DNA from: Bryobacteraceae bacterium
Lineage (GTDB): Bacteria > Acidobacteriota > Terriglobia > Bryobacterales > Bryobacteraceae
DNA length: 64,000 nt
NCBI GenBank assembly: GCA_026002875.1
Contig: BPGE01000001.1
Coordinates: 3,348,001-3,412,000 of the forward strand
Reading direction: 5' to 3'
Shown: piece by piece, positions 49,748 through 58,200 of the stretch
Position numbering within the stretch: the stretch's first letter is position 1
How the letters are laid out: the number at the start of each line of letters is the position of its first letter
Translations under genes and position numbers: made by a program
Notes under the pieces: generated by a model
Told to the model about the DNA's origin: nothing
The model's database searches: none
What the model saw: only the letters and a program-made list of their open reading frames with translations

Positions 49748-50437
49748 TCAGGCCTTCGCACTGCGGCGCAGGAGGCGGAGGATCGGGTTGGAAGACAGCT
49801 GGCGGCGGCCAAGTTCGGCGAACCGGGCCTTGGCCCGGGACTTCAGCAGGCGGAACTGCGTCTCGGTGAGGTCCATCTCCCTGCAGATCTGCTCCTGCGT
49901 CTGCTCGTAAAGGTAGAAGCGGGTCAGGATCTCCCGGTCGCGCGGAGAGATGCTGCGCAGCACCTGCAGCATGAGCTGGACCCGCTGTTCGCGCATCAGG
50001 CGCTGCTCGGGATCGTGGCGGTGATCGGCCACTCTGCCGCCGACTTCCAGATCGGCGTATTCGCGGCGCGAGCTGACGCTTTCTTCGATGTAGGAGGCGA
50101 CCTGACGCCTGACAATCGTCCGCACGAAGCCCATCAGCCTTTCGGGCTCCCGCAGCCCGCCGTTCTGGATCGCCCGGACGATGATGAGAAACGTATCGTG
50201 CACCCGGTCGTCCAGATCCTGGGCGCCCAAGTGACGGCAGAGGAAGAACCGGATGCCGCGCGACAGCAGGCGGTAAAGCTCCTCGATCGCTGCGCTGTCG
50301 CCCGCGCGGGCGCCTTCCACGAGCGGCGTCCACCGGGCGGCGGCGGACTGTTCGGCGGAGTCGGGCGACGGTTCACCGCCCAGGCTGTAACCGCCATGCT
50401 GGCTGCCATCAAAACGGGCGTCAGGCTGGAACGGCAT
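49748..50437 (-). CDS. ECF-type RNA polymerase sigma factor, coupled to the CHAT protease gene
   Basis: A 229-residue sigma-70 family protein. Region 2 covers about residues 45-120 (IEELYRLLSRGIRFFLCRHL, then GFVRTIVRRQVASYIEE). Region 4 is near residues 155-215 (LRSISPRDREILTRFYL, EQICREMDLTETQFRLLKSR), with a clear helix-turn-helix. No region 1 or region 3 is seen, as in ECF factors. The start at 50437 lies five bases after the CHAT stop codon, so the two genes are surely co-transcribed. No anti-sigma gene is adjacent, which leaves the upstream CHAT protein as the obvious partner. Confidence 0.83.
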   Translation of the reverse strand: MPFQPDARFDGSQHGGYSLGGEPSPDSAEQSAAARWTPLVEGARAGDSAAIEELYRLLSRGIRFFLCRHLGAQDLDDRVHDTFLIIVRAIQNGGLREPERLMGFVRTIVRRQVASYIEESVSSRREYADLEVGGRVADHRHDPEQRLMREQRVQLMLQVLRSISPRDREILTRFYLYEQTQEQICREMDLTETQFRLLKSRAKARFAELGRRQLSSNPILRLLRRSAKA

Positions 50438-50442
50438 CTCCG

Positions 50443-52881
50443 TCAGTCCTTCCCAAGGTGAATGTATGCGGCCCAGTAGCTGGGCTGGGAGCGCCACGCG
50501 CCATTGCGGATCATGGCCGCCTGGGCAGCCTGCAGCGCAACGGCGGGACGCTGGCCCTGCAGAAGGGCTCTGTAATACTCCTCGAAAAACGCTCCGTCGT
50601 CTCCGACCGGCCAGAGGCTGGCGACGACCGACCGGGCTCCTGCTGCCAGCCAGGCGTTGGCGAAACTGGACAGCCCGGCGCCGCGTTGCATCGCACCGCT
50701 GCCGGTCGAGCACCCGTTCAGAACCACGCGTGCGCCGCTGAGGCGGAACCGCGCCAGCGCCCGCTCCGTCAGGCCGTCGCGCGTTCCGTCCGCGCGCAGG
50801 GAAAGCGCCAGGAAGGGCTCGCCTGCCGGAAACCGGATCAGCGCCGGAACGCCCGAGCCTGGATTCGAGGCCAACCGGTACGAGACTGGCGCGGGCGCCG
50901 GCTGCACATGGGTGGCAAAATGCAGATCGGTCCAGTCCTCGTCGAGAGCCTGCGCTACAGCAGTCTCGCTGGCCTCGAATCCCGTCAGCAATCTGACCTG
51001 CCGTCCCTGCTGGCGCCACAGCGCGGCGATCGCCTCCACTTCCCGCTGGCTGCCGGGCAGGGTTGGGAGTTCATACTCCAGCTCACGGACGGATGCACGG
51101 CGCAAGGCCGGGCTGGAAGAGCTCCCGCCGCTCCGAGCCTCTTTCTGGACGGCGGCGCTCCACCTCGCATCCGCGCTGTTGTGAACGACTCCCCCCACGG
51201 CGAGCAGCCCGGCGGCAGGCCGATGCGCGTGAGGCTCCAGCAACCAGAGAGCGGAGGGGAGGAACGAGAGGGCCCGCGCCTCTCCAAGCCAGCGCGGCTG
51301 CCCTTCCGTCATCCGGAGCGCAGCCACGGGGGCATTGAGAGGCTCTTCATCGGCCGAGATCAGCCACTCGGCCCGCATCCTTGACCACGCAGGGGCGCGG
51401 CCGAAGGTGGCATCGTACAGGCGCGCTGCCACGCCCCTTGCGTCCCCGCCGTTCTCGATCAGATCGCGCAGCTGCTGGAACTCCTTGGCCAGCTCCTCCC
51501 GGCCGGGCATCCGGACGGCCGCAAAGTGATCGTCGGTGATCACCCAGAGAATGGATTGGCCGTGGCTCAGCCAGAACGTGAACAGAACCTGGTTGCGGTT
51601 GAGGGCTCGCTGCACCAGCTGCAACAGCCGCGCAGGCTCCGGAGGCGGAGGCGGCAGCGTGGAAAGCGGCAGCGAGGGCCTTTCAGAGGACGCAGTTCGC
51701 AAAATCACGGCCGGCCGCGGCCCGGATCGCGGGGCCTGCGAGCCGGTCAGATGCTGGCCCGGTACCGCTTCCGGCGTCCCCTCCTGCGAGCCGGAAACGG
51801 CCTGGCGCTTCCTCCGCCGGAGCATGTTCAGGGCGCGGCTCTGTTCCACTGCCGCCCAGGCCTCGAGGACGCCGCCCGATTCGACGGCCGCGGTGACGTA
51901 CTCGCTGACCAGGTCTGTCATGGCGACGTCGGCCGCCAGTTCGACCGTGGGATCGGGAAGGACGGCATGCCGCCATTCGAGGACGGGAAGCCAGTTCCGC
52001 CGGCACACTGCCAGCGCCCTCTCGGGGCCATGCTCCATGGCTTCCGCGCGCGCCTCGAACGCCGCCAGCCGGATGGCGTTGACGGGGCTCTGTTGCACCC
52101 TGCCTTGAGAGCGCACACGGTTGAACCACACCAGAGCCTCGCCCGGGCGGCGCTGCGCCAGCCGCAGCCGGCCAGCCAGCATCCAGAGGGAATCAGGGTC
52201 CGGCAGGCGGTGCAGAACCAGCAGCCGGAAAGAATTGGCGATCGCGTCTTCAGCCTGCCCTAGCCTGCCGGCGTCCAGATGGTGGATGGCCAGCTCGTCC
52301 CACAGGTGCCGCTGCACCTGCCAGTCCGCCCGGCTTTCGGCCCACTCCATCGCCTCGCTCCAGAGGCGGAAGAACTCTCCCTGCTTCAGATCGGGCCGCC
52401 TCGCCGCCAGCCGGATGCTCTGCGCCATCACGGCAGGGCGGAAACGGCTGTCCACCGGCATGAGCGCAAGCGCCCTCTCCAGCGCCTGTCCCGCGTCCGG
52501 CCAGGCGGACAGCATTCCGTACATCGCCGCGAGATTGGACCAGACGCTGGCCTCCACCTCCGCCATTCCGACCCGGTGGGAAAGCGCCAGAGCCTCGTGC
52601 AGAGGTCCGTAAGCGCCGAGAAAGTCCTGCTGGTAGAGCCGCGCCGCCCCGAGGTTGTTCAGCACCCGGGACAGCAGGGCATCATTGCCCTCCTCGCGGG
52701 CTCTGCGCTCGGCGCAGAGGGAAAGCTGTTCGGACTGCCGGTACTTGCCCGCGGCAAGAAGCAGTGCGGACTCCCGTGCCAGATCCTTCGTGGATGCGGC
52801 AGGAGAGCAGACAGGCTGGGCAGGGACAGGGGGAACCAGAAGGCAGGTGGAAAAGAAAAAGACTGCGAGACCGCGTGCCAT
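50443..52881 (-). CDS. Exported TPR-CHAT protease (caspase-like)
   Basis: An 812-residue protein. The N-terminus has a signal peptide (GLAVFFFSTCLLVPPVPAQ). Residues about 40-350 are helical TPR-like repeats. A Pro/Ser/Arg-rich linker (about 360-410) leads to a C-terminal CHAT domain. The catalytic His is H658 in LHFATHV and the Cys is C724 in LNGCSTG; SLWPVGDDGA follows as in CHAT peptidases. CHAT proteases cleave specific partner proteins once their repeat domain senses a signal. It is the first gene of an operon with the sigma factor. The predicted promoter is at 52976-52984, and a perfect hairpin lies in the leader. Confidence 0.82.
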   Translation of the reverse strand: MARGLAVFFFSTCLLVPPVPAQPVCSPAASTKDLARESALLLAAGKYRQSEQLSLCAERRAREEGNDALLSRVLNNLGAARLYQQDFLGAYGPLHEALALSHRVGMAEVEASVWSNLAAMYGMLSAWPDAGQALERALALMPVDSRFRPAVMAQSIRLAARRPDLKQGEFFRLWSEAMEWAESRADWQVQRHLWDELAIHHLDAGRLGQAEDAIANSFRLLVLHRLPDPDSLWMLAGRLRLAQRRPGEALVWFNRVRSQGRVQQSPVNAIRLAAFEARAEAMEHGPERALAVCRRNWLPVLEWRHAVLPDPTVELAADVAMTDLVSEYVTAAVESGGVLEAWAAVEQSRALNMLRRRKRQAVSGSQEGTPEAVPGQHLTGSQAPRSGPRPAVILRTASSERPSLPLSTLPPPPPEPARLLQLVQRALNRNQVLFTFWLSHGQSILWVITDDHFAAVRMPGREELAKEFQQLRDLIENGGDARGVAARLYDATFGRAPAWSRMRAEWLISADEEPLNAPVAALRMTEGQPRWLGEARALSFLPSALWLLEPHAHRPAAGLLAVGGVVHNSADARWSAAVQKEARSGGSSSSPALRRASVRELEYELPTLPGSQREVEAIAALWRQQGRQVRLLTGFEASETAVAQALDEDWTDLHFATHVQPAPAPVSYRLASNPGSGVPALIRFPAGEPFLALSLRADGTRDGLTERALARFRLSGARVVLNGCSTGSGAMQRGAGLSSFANAWLAAGARSVVASLWPVGDDGAFFEEYYRALLQGQRPAVALQAAQAAMIRNGAWRSQPSYWAAYIHLGKD

Positions 52882-52938
52882 CTCGGGTTCCCGAGGCCAA
52901 GCATTGATGACAGCGCCGATACCGCCTGTGATGGCGCC

Positions 52939-52969
52939 GGGAGGGTACTAGAACTTTTAGTACCCTCCC
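52939..52969 (-). promoter_or_regulatory. Perfect 12-bp hairpin at the predicted 5' end of the CHAT-sigma mRNA
   Basis: GGGAGGGTACTA and TAGTACCCTCCC (52939-52950 and 52958-52969) form a perfect 12-bp inverted repeat with a seven-base loop. The predicted transcription start, seven bases after the TATAGT box, is 52969, so the mRNA would begin with the hairpin. It could be a repressor operator at +1 to +31 or a 5'-end stabilising stem-loop. The CHAT start codon is 58 bases downstream. Confidence 0.65.
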
Positions 52970-52975
52970 TCAGCG

Positions 52976-52984
52976 ACTATACCA
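52976..52984 (-). promoter_or_regulatory. Extended -10 promoter of the CHAT-sigma operon
   Basis: Reading leftwards TGGTATAGT, a TGN-extended -10 element. The -35 region at 17 bases is GGAGAT, a weak match, as is usual with an extended -10. The start of transcription is predicted at 52969, the first base of the hairpin. Confidence 0.5.
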
Positions 52985-53052
52985 GATCCTTTCAGGGGAT
53001 CTCCAGACCCACGTCCAGATTTTTACAGTATCGGCTGTCGATCCTTCATTCG

Positions 53053-53080
53053 GAATAGTCCCTCGAGCGCGGGACTATTC
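53053..53080 (-). promoter_or_regulatory. Perfect 10-bp hairpin directly after the small open frame
   Basis: GAATAGTCCC (53053-53062) and GGGACTATTC (53071-53080) form a perfect ten-bp stem with an eight-base loop TCGAGCGC. The right arm abuts the stop codon of the 15-codon frame at 53081. There is no T-run. It could be a terminator, an attenuator upstream of the CHAT gene or an operator. Confidence 0.6.
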
Positions 53081-53128
53081 TCAGCAAAAGTCGGGGGGAA
53101 GGATGATGATGATCGGGGAACCGTCCAT
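53081..53128 (-). CDS. Possible 15-residue peptide gene with an ideal ribosome-binding site
   Basis: An ATG at 53128 opens a 15-codon frame, MDGSPIIIILPPDFC, ending in TGA at 53081. The sequence AAAGGAGG (53033 side not involved; located at 53133-53140) is a perfect Shine-Dalgarno and sits four bases upstream of the ATG. The stop codon is followed at once by a perfect ten-bp hairpin. The peptide has a run of four isoleucines and a terminal cysteine. It lies on the same strand as, and upstream of, the CHAT-sigma operon. It may be a leader peptide, a small secreted or membrane peptide, or chance; nothing like it is known to me. Confidence 0.35.
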   Translation of the reverse strand: MDGSPIIIILPPDFC

Positions 53129-53140
53129 GCCGCCTCCTTT

Positions 53141-53646
53141 CTGAGCCGGCCTCCGGGGCCAGCCTGAGGCGACGCTAGACAGGCTCCCACCCCGCCCCCG
53201 CATTCCTCCCATAACTTATTGAAAAGAAAATAGAATAAAATTCCTTTCCTCCGCGGACGGCACCGTGCCGGTCCAGGTGATTTCCTCCGAGCCTCCGCAT
53301 CGACCGCGCACGGCGGCACCCTTTTCTGGCACCGGTCAGCTCCGCCATCCGCTTTCACTCCGCGCCCTGGAACCTCCAGAATGACGGTGCGTTCCGCCCG
53401 GGCAGGCAACTGGATCACGTCGGCGGGCACGCGAGTCAGGGGGCGGCGGAAAGCCCGGCATCGAGCCGTCCTCCGGGTGTAACCCGGTCACTTCCGCAGC
53501 CGGATTTCCCCATCGATGCGGGATCTGGAAGTCATGGCGTGACCATCACTCCGGCTCGTCAATGGTCTCTTCCCCCCGGCAGCCCGCGCGGAGAATTTGC
53601 GTTTCAGGTCACGACCATGCAATTTCTGCATCTGGAAGCTGTGGCC
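53141..53646. other. Non-coding region between the CHAT-sigma operon and the NtrC-like gene
   Basis: About 500 bases without a convincing gene. A short AT-rich patch at 53205-53245, in an otherwise GC-rich stretch, is the most likely place for promoters reading both ways. The 135-codon minus-strand frame across this region (53430 to 53023) is rich in Arg, Pro and Ser and runs through the hairpin, so it is not called. The plus-strand frame of the regulator is open from 53539, but only the part from 53647 aligns with receiver domains. Confidence 0.4.
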
Positions 53647-55008
53647 ATGCGACAGGGTAACAGTCCGGCCGCCTCCATCCTTGTGGTCGGCGGCGAACCG
53701 CAGGTGCAGCCGTGGCTGGAGGCGGTCTTGCGGGAGGACGGCCATGCGGTCACTCTCGCCTCTGGCGTCCGCGAAACAGCCGAGCGGCTCCGGGGGCATG
53801 CATACACGCTCGTCATCTCCGACCTTGAGCTGCCGGACGGCGACGGACTGCAGGTGCTCGGCATGATTCGTCAGCGGCAGCCGGCCGCAGCGTTTCTGCT
53901 CCTCATCCGGAGCGGTGCAATGGCCTCGGCTGTCGAGGCTCTGCACCGCGGCGCTCTGGATTTTCTGGAGAAGCCCTTCCGCAGCCCCAACGATGTCAGG
54001 CTGGCGGTCCGGCGCGCGATCACCCTGGCCCGTCAGACGGACGAGAAGCCCCGGGAAGCCGATGGACCGAGAGCCACCCCCGGCCTGTGCGGATCGATGG
54101 TTGCGCGTGATCCGCGCATGCTCCATGTCCTGAATCTCCTTGGCAAGGTCGCGCCGGCTTCGGCGAACGTGCTCCTGATCGGCGAAACGGGAGTCGGCAA
54201 AGAAGTGATCGCCCGGTGCCTTCACCTGCACAGCCGGCGGGCGTCGGCGCCGTTCATCGCAGTCCATTGCCTGGCGCTCGGGCCAAGCCTCGTGGAAAGC
54301 GAGCTTTTCGGCTATGAACGCGGGTCTTTCGCCGGAGCCGTTGCGCGGCGTCACGGCGCCCTGGAACGGGCGCGGGGCGGAACGGTGTTTCTCGACGGCA
54401 TCGCTGACCTGCCGCCGGCGACGCAGGCGAAACTGCTGAAGGCCCTCCGCAACGGAAGTTTCCATCGCATCGGCGGAACGCAGGCGATCGGAACCGACGT
54501 CCGCATCATCTCCGCGTCAGACCGTGGTCTGGAGGCGCTGGCGGGCGGCGGGTTCGATCCGGATCTGCTCGCCCTGCTCGGCGCCTTCCCTATGGAAATC
54601 CCCCCGCTCCGCGACCGACCGGCCGACATCGATGCTCTCGCGGATCAGTTCGTGGCCGCCGCTGCCGCCAAGTTTGGCAAGCCTGAATTGCGCCTGAGCG
54701 AGGCGGCCCGGTTCCTGCTCCGTTCCCATCCTTGGCCCGGCAATGTCCGGGAGCTGGAAAACGCCATTGAGAGGGCCGCCATTCTCAGCGACGGCGAAAT
54801 CCGTCCTGACCATCTCCCCTTCGGCCCCCCGCAGACGGTGGATCCGGCTTCCGCGGGCACGCTCAACGTGCACGAGCTCGAGCGTATCGCCATCGAAGAG
54901 GCCCTCAGGCGTCACGGCGGCAACCGCACCCGCGCCGCCCGTGAGCTTGGCATCAGCCTCAGGACTCTCCAGTACAGACTGAAGGAATTCGGTCTGTCCC
55001 GCTCCTGA
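53647..55008 (+). CDS. NtrC-type response regulator with degenerate AAA+ domain
   Basis: A 453-residue protein in NtrC order: receiver domain (about residues 10-130, phospho-acceptor D59 in ISDLELPDG, K109 in LEKPF), AAA+ domain (about 150-385, Walker A GETGVGKE at 179-186) and a C-terminal Fis-type helix-turn-helix (NRTRAARELGISLRTLQYRL). Several key AAA+ positions are changed. GAFTGA reads GSFAGA (226-231), the Walker B is FLDG with Gly in place of Glu (D250-G251), and the arginine-finger motif FRxDLYYRL reads FDPDLLALL (303-311). The receiver also lacks one of the usual acidic pair (GGEP). It likely binds DNA but should not hydrolyse ATP or open sigma-54 promoters normally. The start is uncertain (53617 also possible). 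Confidence 0.8.
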   Translation: MRQGNSPAASILVVGGEPQVQPWLEAVLREDGHAVTLASGVRETAERLRGHAYTLVISDLELPDGDGLQVLGMIRQRQPAAAFLLLIRSGAMASAVEALHRGALDFLEKPFRSPNDVRLAVRRAITLARQTDEKPREADGPRATPGLCGSMVARDPRMLHVLNLLGKVAPASANVLLIGETGVGKEVIARCLHLHSRRASAPFIAVHCLALGPSLVESELFGYERGSFAGAVARRHGALERARGGTVFLDGIADLPPATQAKLLKALRNGSFHRIGGTQAIGTDVRIISASDRGLEALAGGGFDPDLLALLGAFPMEIPPLRDRPADIDALADQFVAAAAAKFGKPELRLSEAARFLLRSHPWPGNVRELENAIERAAILSDGEIRPDHLPFGPPQTVDPASAGTLNVHELERIAIEEALRRHGGNRTRAARELGISLRTLQYRLKEFGLSRS

Positions 55009-55201
55009 AGACTGCGCCCCGCCTTGCACCCGATCCCTCCCTGCCAGCCGCCGGCCCGCCTGTCATCAAAACAAAACTTTTCCGAAACGTTTTTTTGACC
55101 TTCGTCGGCTATCGTACGGAAGCGGGGGCAGTCCTGTCTGGCTGCCCGTCTGTCCAACCTGAGACTGCTTCAGAACTCACCAGATCATCGAGAGGCTGAT
55201 C

Positions 55202-58200
55202 ATGCATCTGTTTTCCGGGCGCACCGCCCTTCTGTCCATCCTCTGGATTGCGTTATCGGCGCCGCTCTGCGCGCAGTTCGACCAGGCGGCCGTCGTGGGC
55301 ACCGTCCGCGACGAACGCGGCGGCGCGATCGCAGGCGCCAAAGTCACCCTTTCCAGCCCTGAGACCGGTTTTCAGCAGACCCTCCTGACCAACGAGCTCG
55401 GAGACTACACGTTCCCTACCGTCCGCATTGGAACCTATCGCGTGACCGCGGAAAAGGAGGGCTTCGCGCCATCCACGGCCGAGAACGTCGTGTTGACGGT
55501 CAACGCCCGCCAGCGGGTGGACCTCGTGCTCAAGGTCGGCCAGGTGAGCGAGACCATCACGGTGGTCGAGATCACCCCCCTGCTGGAAACCGACAGCTCT
55601 TCGAAAGGCCAGGTGGTGACGGGCAAGAAGATCCTGGATCTGCCCGTTCTGGGACGCAACTACTCGTATTTCGCCCTGTTGGCGCCGGGCGTGCGCGAGT
55701 CGCAGTTCTCCAACCAGGGCTCGATCGTTTTCCGCCGGGAAGGCTCGTACAACGTCAACGGCCTCCGCAGCGTCTTCAACAACTTCCTGCTGGACGGGGT
55801 CGACAACAACTTTTACGGCACGACAAACCAGGGTTTCTCGAACCAGGCCATCCAGCCTTCTCCGGACTCGGTGGCCGAGTTCCGCATGATGATCAACACC
55901 TACTCGGCAGAGTTCGGCCGCACGGCCGGCGCGGTGATGAACGTCAGCACGAAGTCCGGCACGAATGAACTGCACGGAAGCCTGTGGCACTTCCTTCAGA
56001 ACGACAAAATGAACGTCACCGGTTTCTTCAAGCCCGTCCAGAACCGCAAGCCGGTCAACAAGCGCAACATGTTCGGCTTCACGCTGGGCGGACCGCTGCG
56101 CAGGGACAGGACGTTTTTCTTCTTCGACTACGAGGGCTCTCGCTGGCGGGCTCACACATTCGCGCTCACCAGCCTGCCGAACGAGCAGATGCGCAATGGC
56201 ATTCTGCCCCTCGACGTGCGCGTGCCCATCACTTTCACAGACGACCAGAACCGCACCATTCCCGCGGGCACGGTGATTCCCGCCGGCACGCCGATCCCGA
56301 TGACGCGTTTCGCCCGACGCGTCCTGGCGGAGCTGCCGCTGCCCAACCAGCCGGGCGGCGGCCCGCTGGGCGTCGCCAACAACTACGGCGCGTTCGACAT
56401 CAATGAAATCGACGAGGACAAGGGCGCGGCCAAGATCGACCACCGTTTCTCGGACTCGCTCTCCTCGTTCTTCCGCTACACGCAGCGCCGGCAGAACATG
56501 TTCGCCCCCGGCCTGATCCAGGGCTTCTCCGGAGGCAACAACCTCGGCTTCCTCGACACGTACAACCAGCAGGGCATCGCCGCCTTCACCTGGACGCGGT
56601 CGGCTACCGAGGTGGCCGAATACCGCTTCGCCGTCACGCGTCTCGGCATGGACCGGCTGCCCGCGCAGGTGGGCGGCCCCTCCATGCGCGAGCTGTTCGG
56701 CATCACGGGTCTGCCCGAAGGGCCGCGCATCCAGGGCGGCATCACGCCTCAGGACATCCAGGGCTTTCCGCGCATCGGCCGCCAGTCCACCAACCCGCAG
56801 GCCCAGTTCCCCGTTACCGTCAACAGCCGCCTGAACCTGTCGAAGATCCTGCAGCGCCACACGCTGAAGACCGGCTGGGAGTACCTTCTGCTGATGCAGG
56901 ATGTCGATGACACCAACCCCCTGTACGGCATCGACGGCTACGGCGGCTTCTTCTCCCGCATTCCGGGGCAGAACCTGGGCGCGCTGGCTGGCGCGCCGGC
57001 CAACACCGTGCACTCCCTTGCCGACTTCTACTTCGGCGCCCGCAGCTCGTATCAGCTCGCCACGCAGAAAATCGCCAAAATGCGCCAGCAGGCGCACTGG
57101 TTCTATCTGCAGGACGACTGGCGCGCCACCAGCAGGCTGACCGTCAACATGGGCCTGCGCTACGAGCTCACCACGCCTCCGTATGACGCCAACAACGAGC
57201 TGTCCAACTTCGATCCGCTGACGAATCAGATTGTCGTCACCAAAGGCGGCGGAATCAGCGAGCGCGCCATGCGCGACATGCGCTGGCTGAACTTCTCGCC
57301 CCGCTTCGGTGCGGCATACCAGCTCACTGCGAAAACCGTCCTCCGCACCGGCTGGGCCCACATGTACAACTACTGGAACCGCATGGCTTCAGCCGAGCTG
57401 CTGAACACGAACGCCCCCTTCGTCACCCGCTTCTCCGCCGTCAACAGCGCGGCCAACCTGAACAACATCTGCACCGGCGACAACTTCGCCGGCTGCTTCC
57501 GCCCGCGCGAGGCCGGCTATCCGCGGAACGCCCCCTCCAACGTGATTCTCTACATCCCGCGCGACCTGCCGTGGGGCTACACGCAGAACTGGCACTTCAC
57601 CATCCAGCGCTCGCTCGGCCGCGATTCCATGTTCGAGGTCGCCTATGTCGGCAACCGCAGCCGCGACCTGCCGATCCTCGGCGACTTCAATCAGGCGCGG
57701 CCCATCACGCAGGAGGAAGTCGCCCGCGGTCTCACCACGCTCGGCACCCTGCTCGCCCGCCGTCCCTACCAGGGCTGGAACAACATCACCGCCGTCCTGC
57801 CCTATGGCTTCGGCAGCTATCACGCCCTGCAGGCGAAGTTCGAGCACCGCGGACGCGAGCTCCAGCTGCTGAGCTCCTTCACCTATTCAAAATCCATTGA
57901 CAATGCCGGCCAGGTGCTGGAACCCACCAACGGCAGCGGGCCCAACGTCCAGGACATCCGCAATCCGAAAAACGACAAGGGCCCGTCCAGCTTCGATCAG
58001 CGCTTCAATTCCACCACCAGCTTCGTCTACGAGATGCCCTTCGGCCGCGGACGCCGTTTCGCCAGTGGAATGCCAGCCGCTGCAGACGCGTTGCTCGGCG
58101 GCTGGCAGGCCAGCTCCATCATCTTCCTGCTGAGCGGACAGCCGCTGAACATCCGCTACCCCGACGCCAGCGGAATCCTGAGCGACAACCAGCCGGAATC

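Noticed and set aside
53023-53430. 135-codon minus-strand frame in the region upstream of the CHAT gene
   Set aside because: It runs through the hairpin and has no ribosome site or motif; the 15-codon frame with an ideal ribosome site in another register is better supported.
55064-55120. TTGACC and AT-rich patch before the receptor gene as a sigma-54 or sigma-70 promoter
   Set aside because: No -24/-12 GG and GC doublets at the right spacing, and no -10 at 16-18 bases from TTGACC, so it was not called.
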